From positions 1 to 9,178 of the forward strand of contig CAYYZY010000267.1 in assembly GCA_964475955.1 (NCBI GenBank): a DNA stretch of 9,178 bases. The letters are read 5' to 3'. The position numbers and the translations under genes are program-made. How positions within the stretch are numbered: position 1 is the stretch's first letter; each line of letters starts with the position of its first letter. Positions 5,786-9,178 of this stretch are shown one piece after another. The notes under the pieces are model-generated. The model saw only the letters and a program-made list of their open reading frames with translations, had not been told where the DNA came from and did no database searches. The stretch comes from DATKZH01 sp964475955. Its GTDB lineage: Bacteria > Planctomycetota > Planctomycetia > Pirellulales > Thermoguttaceae.

Positions 5786-7186
5786 GTACGCCCCCGTCTC
5801 CTTGAGCCGCCGCTGCAATTCGGCGACGGGCACGCCGCGCGTGTCGCAGCCGCGCTGGACGGCAATCGCGGCCGCCACGCCGATCGCCTGGCCGGTGATG
5901 AAGCAGCCGGGCATCACGCGGATCGAGCTCTGGAGGTAACGGTCGGTGCTCACGCAGCGCCCCGCCACCAGTACGTTGGCCAACTGGCGCGGGACGAGGC
6001 AGCGGTAGGGAATGCCGTAGCTTTCGCCTTTGCCGTAGCGGAGGTTCTTGAAGTCGTCGGCGTATTGTTGGTAGCTGGCCAGGTCGGGCTTGGCGGCGTG
6101 GATGTCGACCGGGTAGCTGTAGCGCCCGATCTCGTCGGGAAACACGGCCCGCGACCGAAAGTCGTCGAGGTTGAGCACGTAGTCGCCCAGGATGCGGCGG
6201 CTTTCCCGGGCGCCGATCTGCGAGGCGGTGGCTACCAGCTCCATCTGCTCGAAGCCCTTGAGATACTCCTTGTAGTAGCGTTCGTACTCGACGAGCGACT
6301 TGCGGCCCCACAGGAGCGCTTGGGTGATGGATCGCTCGTCGGTCGAGTCGAGCCCGAACGTGTGCCCGATGTTGCCGCCGTCGGTGTGGCGCCCGACGCG
6401 GAACATGCCGGGCAGGTGGCGGTCTTCGTGGGTGAACACCCCGTCGCGGAAGGCGTCTTCGAGGCGGCTTTCGTCGCTCGGCCGGCCCCCTTGGTAGGCG
6501 GCCTCCCAGTCGACGTCGGCCCAGAGGCTGCACAGCGTGCCGGCCATCATGCGGCCCTCGTCGTCCCCCTTCTCGAATGGGGCCCCCGCCCAGGCCGCCA
6601 GGTCGCCGTCGCCGGTGCAGTCGAGAAACAGGCGGGCCTTGACGGCGTAGATGCCGCTCTTGGCGGCCAGCACGGCCAGGTTGACCCGCTCGCCGTCGCC
6701 CTCGACGGCGATGAGATTCGTCTCGAACACGAAATCGACGTTCGCGTCGAGCACCATCTCGTCGTAGACCCGCTTGAGCACTTCGGCGCGGATCGTCACG
6801 TTGCTTCCCGGGCCCGTGCCGCCGCTTTCCTCGAGCCGGCTCTGGACCTCGGCCCCCACGCCGCCGGCCAGCATGTTCACGCCGTCGGTAAAAGGCATGA
6901 ACAGCGGCAACCTGCCCGCGGTGCCCATGCCGCCCAGGCAGGCGTTGCGTTCGGCGAGTAGCACCCGGGCGCCCTGCCGGGCGGCCGCGATCGCCGCGGC
7001 CACGCCCGCGGGCCCGCCGCCGGCCACGAAGACGTCGACCTCGTGGCGAACGGGGATGCGTCGCTCGAAGACGACCTCGCCCTGCGGCTCCTCGGCCGCC
7101 GAAGCCGACTCGCCGAGCGAGACCAAGCCCCCCAAAGCCGCCGCAGCGACCGACTGCTTGACAAAACCCCTTCGGTTGCACGTCAT
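5771..7186 (-). CDS. Tat-exported FAD-dependent oxidoreductase (FAD_oxidored type)
   Basis: A 471-residue flavoprotein probably exported in folded form. Residues 1-30 are a Tat signal with twin arginines (NRRGFVKQ, 4-11), an Ala-rich stretch and an ASA-AEE cleavage site. The FAD-binding Rossmann fold follows: VDVFVAGGGPAGVAAAIAAA (50-69) with GGGPAG, and an acidic residue closing the second strand (LLAERN, E79). Further signatures are LGGMGTAG (84-91), LFLDCTGDGDLAAWAGAPFE (187-205) and the C-terminal FAD segment NVLVAGRCVSTDRYLQSSIR (404-423) with VMPGCFITGQAIGVAAA. These match the large family annotated simply as FAD-dependent oxidoreductase, common in planctomycetes and often suspected in carbohydrate or organic-acid oxidation; the substrate cannot be read from the sequence. 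The ATG at 7186 is supported by GGAGGAG seven bases upstream and the immediate Tat signal, although the frame is open further upstream to 7765. It ends inside the 3' end of the convergent TolC-family gene. Confidence 0.92.
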   Translation of the reverse strand: MTCNRRGFVKQSVAAAALGGLVSLGESASAAEEPQGEVVFERRIPVRHEVDVFVAGGGPAGVAAAIAAARQGARVLLAERNACLGGMGTAGRLPLFMPFTDGVNMLAGGVGAEVQSRLEESGGTGPGSNVTIRAEVLKRVYDEMVLDANVDFVFETNLIAVEGDGERVNLAVLAAKSGIYAVKARLFLDCTGDGDLAAWAGAPFEKGDDEGRMMAGTLCSLWADVDWEAAYQGGRPSDESRLEDAFRDGVFTHEDRHLPGMFRVGRHTDGGNIGHTFGLDSTDERSITQALLWGRKSLVEYERYYKEYLKGFEQMELVATASQIGARESRRILGDYVLNLDDFRSRAVFPDEIGRYSYPVDIHAAKPDLASYQQYADDFKNLRYGKGESYGIPYRCLVPRQLANVLVAGRCVSTDRYLQSSIRVMPGCFITGQAIGVAAAIAVQRGCDTRGVPVAELQRRLKETGAYLPNC

Positions 7187-7322
7187 CACGATTCTCCTCC
7201 GGCAAAGGGCTGCCTGCTCGACCCACGGGCGCCGCCGAGCCGTCGTCATCGTACACCAATCCACGCCCGATTGCATGTCGTGCGGGCCGCGAGTTGGGGT
7301 TGAAGTCTGCCTTCGGAGCAGG

Positions 7323-7425
7323 GTAGGCCGGATCGCGATCCGGCAAAGAGGACATGGTAAACGAGGTCTACCGCAAGCAGGGGCGTTTCCCGTACTGCTT
7401 CGTGCCCGATCGCGATCGGGCCTAC
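7323..7425. repeat. Paired GTAG palindrome element (REPIN-like)
   Basis: The left unit is GTAG (7323-7326) plus the perfect 18-bp palindrome GCCGGATCGCGATCCGGC (7327-7344). The right unit, on the opposite strand, is GTAG (reverse complement at 7422-7425) plus the perfect palindrome GCCCGATCGCGATCGGGC (7404-7421). The units are inverted copies identical at 20 of 22 positions. The two differences are the two partners of one base pair, G-C in one and C-G in the other, so both hairpins are kept. A 59-bp spacer lies between them. Head-to-head palindromes with GTAG at the outer feet match REPIN architecture; the link to RAYT transposases is from family knowledge and no such gene is in the window. 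It lies upstream of the FAD oxidoreductase start. Confidence 0.75.
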
Positions 7426-7614
7426 GGAAACTGTGCCAAACGGCAGTGCATCGCCCTGGAGACGGCAATTCGCGGCCGGTTCGAGAAATCTCGGCCAGCT
7501 CGTGAACCTTTCGGAGTGTCCGGGCGTCCAACCGGCATAGAAGCGAGGAACCCGGCCGCGATGTACCGGTTGCGGCCCAAGAAACACGATCCGGCAGTTG
7601 CAGGACCACGAGCG

Positions 7615-7719
7615 ATGAGATTGCCGTACGACGATCTCGACGGGGAACAGAGAATCGCGTCGTGGGCGATCGCCGGCGACCCGGTCGACACGCTGCCCCA
7701 CTACCCTCTGCGCTTGTGA
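7615..7719 (+). CDS. Possible short ORF or 3' remnant ahead of a terminator
   Basis: From the ATG at 7615 the frame reads 34 codons (MRLPYDDLDGEQRIASWAIA and onward, ending HYPLRL) to TGA at 7717-7719, with mostly G or C at third positions. The frame is open further upstream to 7354, but that part has mixed codon use and runs into the repeat at 7323-7425. The stop lies 33 bp before the terminator hairpin at 7753, a normal spacing for a gene end. No ribosome site stands out and I do not recognise the peptide. It may be the remaining 3' end of a deleted gene, a real small gene, or chance. Confidence 0.25.
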   Translation: MRLPYDDLDGEQRIASWAIAGDPVDTLPHYPLRL

Positions 7720-7752
7720 CACGCGGACCTCGATCCGCAGGGAGCCGCCTGG

Positions 7753-7782
7753 CCCGGTGTCGCACGCGACACCGGGTTTTTT
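7753..7782 (+). terminator. Rho-independent terminator (plus strand)
   Basis: A perfect 10-bp GC-rich stem CCCGGTGTCG/CGACACCGGG at 7753-7762 and 7767-7776 with a 4-base loop CACG is followed directly by six T residues (7777-7782). The stem, loop and T-run are a textbook intrinsic terminator for plus-strand transcription. On the minus strand the hairpin has no following T-run. No confident plus-strand gene ends before it, so the transcript it serves is unidentified. Confidence 0.78.
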
Positions 7783-7795
7783 CGTGGGACCGGCA

Positions 7796-7984
7796 TCAGG
7801 CGACGGGCGCCGCGGCCGGACGCTTCAGGCCGGCCAGGTCGCCGCGTCGCAATGACTTGATGATCGCTCGCAGGAGGTGGCGGGTCCCCCAGACTCGGCG
7901 AACGACGCGGTTCGGCGGTCCGACGCGCCCTTCGCCTCTCAGGGCGTGCCACCCGAACTGGCCAAGTTGTCCTGACGCGACTCC
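7796..7984 (-). pseudogene. Open segment without a start, possible gene remnant
   Basis: On the minus strand a frame bounded upstream by TAA near 7987 runs about 60 codons to TGA at 7796-7798 with coding-like codon use. Its second half reads NRVVRRVWGTRHLLRAIIKS and continues SLRRGDLAGLKRPAAAPVA to the stop. There is no ATG or usable GTG at the front. The first half lies within the 71-bp dispersed repeat, so only about 7796-7913 could be a genuine C-terminal remnant. I do not recognise the family. It could also be chance openness in GC-rich DNA. Confidence 0.2.
7914..7984 (+). repeat. Diverged 71-bp direct repeat, copy A
   Basis: This copy aligns with 9068-9138 in the same orientation. Shared blocks include GGCGG at the left edge, GCCCTTCGC, a 14-base identical core GGGCGTGCCACCCG (7942-7955), and GACGCGA near the right edge, needing about one single-base indel on each side of the core. 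Many differences in the right half are transitions, as expected for decayed copies. CGCCC (7926-7930 region) and GGGCG can pair as a small hairpin. No coding function is proposed. Confidence 0.5.
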
Positions 7985-8075
7985 TTACCGTCCCCAGAGC
8001 CCAAGCGGCGGTCGGGTGCGCGTGCGGGTCCGGTTGGAGACGGTTAGTCACCGAAGCACAAGGGGCCCGAGGTCA

Positions 8076-8149
8076 AGGGTCAGGGAGAAGGCAGTCCGGG
8101 CGGGTGCTTCGCCCGGCTTCCCAATCTCTGGCCCCCGATCTCTGACCCT
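8076..8149. repeat. Nested palindrome (8-bp outer, 7-bp inner arms)
   Basis: The outer arms AGGGTCAG (8076-8083) and CTGACCCT (8142-8149) are exact reverse complements. They enclose an inner hairpin CCGGGCG/CGCCCGG (8096-8102 and 8110-8116, loop GGTGCTT). GGGAG (8082-8086 region) can also pair partly with the CTTCCC after the inner hairpin. The absence of a T-run argues against a terminator. It may be another short dispersed repeat. Confidence 0.45.
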
Positions 8150-8245
8150 CAACGGACCTTGCCCACGCACCCGGCCGCCGCGGCCTTCTTGCCTTTCGCC
8201 CCGACGCTTCGGCAGGACCGAAGAACCGCTCTGCCGTTTCTGTAG

Positions 8246-8253
8246 AAGGAGGA
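8246..8253 (+). promoter_or_regulatory. Strong Shine-Dalgarno before GTG 8258
   Basis: AAGGAGGA at 8246-8253 lies four bases before a GTG at 8258. The frame from this GTG has coding-like third positions until about 8420 (VRRDGTPCACYFASRTAALV, then a Cys-containing hydrophobic stretch). It then runs in the wrong frame across the whole next gene until 9142, where it is Arg/Gly-rich. It could start a leader peptide, mark a frameshifted gene, or be chance. Confidence 0.35.
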
Positions 8254-8450
8254 CTCCGTGCGCCGGGACGGCACCCCGTGTGCCTGCTACTTCGCTTCGC
8301 GAACGGCCGCGCTCGTGTTCGGTTGCTGCTTCTCCGCCGGCGCGCAACTCACGGCAATGCAAGGTCTCTTCCTGACGAGCCGCGATGTGTGGGGCCCGCT
8401 GGGGCCCGCGTCGCTGCTGCCAACACTTCTCCAACTCGGGAGACACCAGC

Positions 8451-8975
8451 ATGTTCAGTCGAGTCGTTTTGGGAACCGCGCTGGCCCTCGTGATCGCAGG
8501 CGCCGTCGCCGCAGGCATGTGGCCTTCCGGAGAGGAAGTCGAGATTGCCGGGCAAGTGGCCGAGTCGGACGGCCGCACGGAAGCGGCCGGGCCGCAGTTG
8601 TCGCAAGTCGTCGAAACGGTGAGCACCTCGATGAGCCTGCCGATGAACGACCAGGAGCCTTCCAAGTCGAAGAGGCCGATGCCCGGCCCGTCGGCACCCG
8701 ATCAGAAGAAGCCGTCGAAGCCCGCGGTCAAGCCTGCCAAGGCCAAACCTGCTCCAAAGCCGAAGTTGGCGCACGAGCAGGCCAAGCCGGCGCGCAAGGC
8801 GCAGCAGGCGAAGCCGGCACGGAGGACCGAGCGCTTTCGTCCGACACAGATGCCGGTGCAGGCAAAGCCGAATCGGGCGCAAGCCTCCTTCTCGCCGCGC
8901 CGGATCGTGCCTACCGTGCAGCGGCCCGCACCCGTCAAGAAGCGCCCGGCGAAGCAAACATCCCGGCAATTCTGA
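8451..8975 (+). CDS. Small membrane-anchored Lys/Pro/Ala-rich protein, function unknown
   Basis: The 174-residue product starts with MFSRVVLGTALALVIAGAVA, a single hydrophobic segment (about residues 4-22) that would anchor it or act as a signal. Next is an ordinary stretch with several acidic residues (28-70). From about residue 71 to the end it is strongly basic and of low complexity, with repeated KPA, AKP and QAKPAR units (for example KPAVKPAKAKPAPKPK at 90-105) and a final RPAPVKKRPAKQTSRQF. Such tails are seen in TonB-like periplasm-spanning linkers and in histone-H1-like proteins; with an N-terminal anchor, an envelope protein binding polyanions such as cell-wall material or nucleic acid is possible but not shown. 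The ATG at 8451 is preferred to the in-frame ATG at 8385 because the membrane segment follows it and GGGAG lies upstream. Third-position GC supports this frame over the overlapping one from 8258. No recognised homologue. Confidence 0.65.
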   Translation: MFSRVVLGTALALVIAGAVAAGMWPSGEEVEIAGQVAESDGRTEAAGPQLSQVVETVSTSMSLPMNDQEPSKSKRPMPGPSAPDQKKPSKPAVKPAKAKPAPKPKLAHEQAKPARKAQQAKPARRTERFRPTQMPVQAKPNRAQASFSPRRIVPTVQRPAPVKKRPAKQTSRQF

Positions 8976-9056
8976 GCGTTTGCCCGGCGGCTTCCAGCAT
9001 GGCGGCGTGGGAACCCTTGGGACGCCTTCCTCCGATCGCGTTGCAGCTTAAGCCCA

Positions 9057-9083
9057 GGGCGTGGTTTGGCGGCCACCACGCCC
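9057..9083 (+). repeat. Hairpin 3' of the small Lys/Pro-rich gene
   Basis: A 9-bp perfect stem GGGCGTGGT/ACCACGCCC at 9057-9065 and 9075-9083 with a 9-base loop lies about 80 bp after the stop at 8975. No T-run follows on the plus strand, so it is at best a weak or Rho-assisted terminator. Its 3' arm is shared with the 71-bp repeat copy B. Confidence 0.5.
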
Positions 9084-9138
9084 TTCGCTGCTTCGGGCGT
9101 GCCACCCGGGATTCGCTAGGCTATTCCGACGCGAGTCT
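9068..9138 (+). repeat. Diverged 71-bp direct repeat, copy B
   Basis: Same-orientation partner of 7914-7984; the identical 14-base core is at 9095-9108. To its right, TTCCGAC (9124-9130) and GTCGGAA (9148-9154) form a perfect 7-bp inverted repeat with a 17-base loop that copy A lacks. The two copies bracket the small Lys/Pro-rich gene and its leader region at a distance of about 1.15 kb. Confidence 0.5.
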
Positions 9139-9159
9139 ATAGGCTTTGTCGGAAAACCC

Positions 9160-9178
9160 GTAGGGTGGGTGCTTGCAC
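9160..9178 (+). repeat. GTAG hairpin repeat cut by the window edge
   Basis: GTAG at 9160-9163 is followed by G, the half-stem GTGGGT (9165-9170), a 6-base loop GCTTGC and the first AC of the closing arm, where the window ends. Bases 9157-9178 match the reverse complement of the right arm of the rnfB-apbE element (within 1679-1705) at about 20 of 22 positions. This is a second copy of the same repeat family. Confidence 0.6.

Larger units (their letters stand above)
7187..8450. other. Repeat-rich, largely gene-free region
   Basis: Nearly 1.3 kb without a gene I can name. It holds, in order, a paired GTAG hairpin element (7323-7425), a short plus-strand open segment with coding-like codon use (about 7615-7719), an intrinsic terminator on the plus strand (7753-7782), an open minus-strand segment lacking a start (7984-7796), one copy of a diverged 71-bp repeat (7914-7984), a nested palindrome (8076-8149), a small hairpin CTTCGG/CCGAAG (8207-8212 and 8218-8223), and a strong Shine-Dalgarno followed by a GTG (8246-8260). 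Other long frames crossing it are Arg/Pro-rich shadows. No tRNA cloverleaf or T-loop consensus was found on reading through it. The pattern suggests decayed genes and non-autonomous repeats. Confidence 0.55.

Noticed and set aside
5745..7355. Second long minus-strand frame over the FAD oxidoreductase
   Set aside because: Arg/Gly-rich shadow in another frame; the FAD motifs are all in the 5771-7186 frame.
7354..7614. Full plus-strand ORF from ATG 7354
   Set aside because: Its start lies inside the paired GTAG repeat and codon use is mixed; only the last 34 codons look coding-like.
7700..7752. Possible tRNA before the terminator
   Set aside because: The hairpin GCGGA/TCCGC has a 6-base loop without a TTC-type T-loop and no acceptor or anticodon arms can be assembled.
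7187..7765. Upstream extension of the FAD oxidoreductase frame
   Set aside because: The Tat signal and GGAGGAG site at 7186 define the start; the extension crosses a palindromic repeat and has no family similarity.
8261..9142. 294-codon plus-strand frame from GTG 8258 as the real gene
   Set aside because: Beyond about 8420 it becomes Arg/Gly-rich with poor third-position GC, whereas the 8451 frame has coding-like third positions across the same DNA.

Overview
The window looks like a chromosomal segment of a high-GC bacterium, most likely a planctomycete (Pirellulales or a close relative). This is inference: it rests on the GC-rich codon use, an RnfB of the clostridial many-cluster type outside a Firmicutes-like base composition, a Tat-exported FAD oxidoreductase of the FAD_oxidored type, and long gaps filled with palindromic repeats. 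No rRNA, tRNA, CRISPR array or transposase gene was seen.

Layout. Positions 1-1581 (+) hold the end of an rnf cluster: rnfA (5' end outside the window) followed after 10 bp by rnfB, which is consistent with an rnf order ending in A-B. Converging on it, 2792-1698 (-), is apbE, the flavin transferase that attaches FMN to Rnf subunits. A paired-hairpin repeat fills the convergent gap and supplies the apbE stop codon. Positions 2793-3423 carry no gene I can support but contain a perfect 23-bp inverted repeat inside a longer inverted-repeat pair. Next is a lone cheX-like CheY-phosphatase gene (3936-3424, -), then a 500-bp divergent gap, then a TolC-family outer-membrane efflux gene (4439-5785, +). 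A Tat-dependent FAD oxidoreductase (7186-5771, -) converges on it with a 15-bp overlap. Positions 7187-8450 are mostly gene-free and repeat-rich: a second paired GTAG hairpin, an unassigned plus-strand intrinsic terminator, a nested palindrome and one copy of a diverged 71-bp repeat. The window ends with a small membrane-anchored Lys/Pro/Ala-rich protein (8451-8975, +), the second copy of the 71-bp repeat, and a GTAG hairpin cut by the window edge.

How the parts fit. rnfA, rnfB and apbE form one functional group: an ion-pumping ferredoxin:NAD+ oxidoreductase and the enzyme that flavinylates it. The remaining genes look like single housekeeping or accessory genes without their usual partners nearby. 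The most interesting signal is the set of short palindromic repeats with a GTAG foot, which have the architecture of REP/REPIN elements mobilised by RAYT (IS200/IS605-related) transposases. Two stem sequences are present, and one pair shows base changes that keep both hairpins intact. No mobilising enzyme is in the window.
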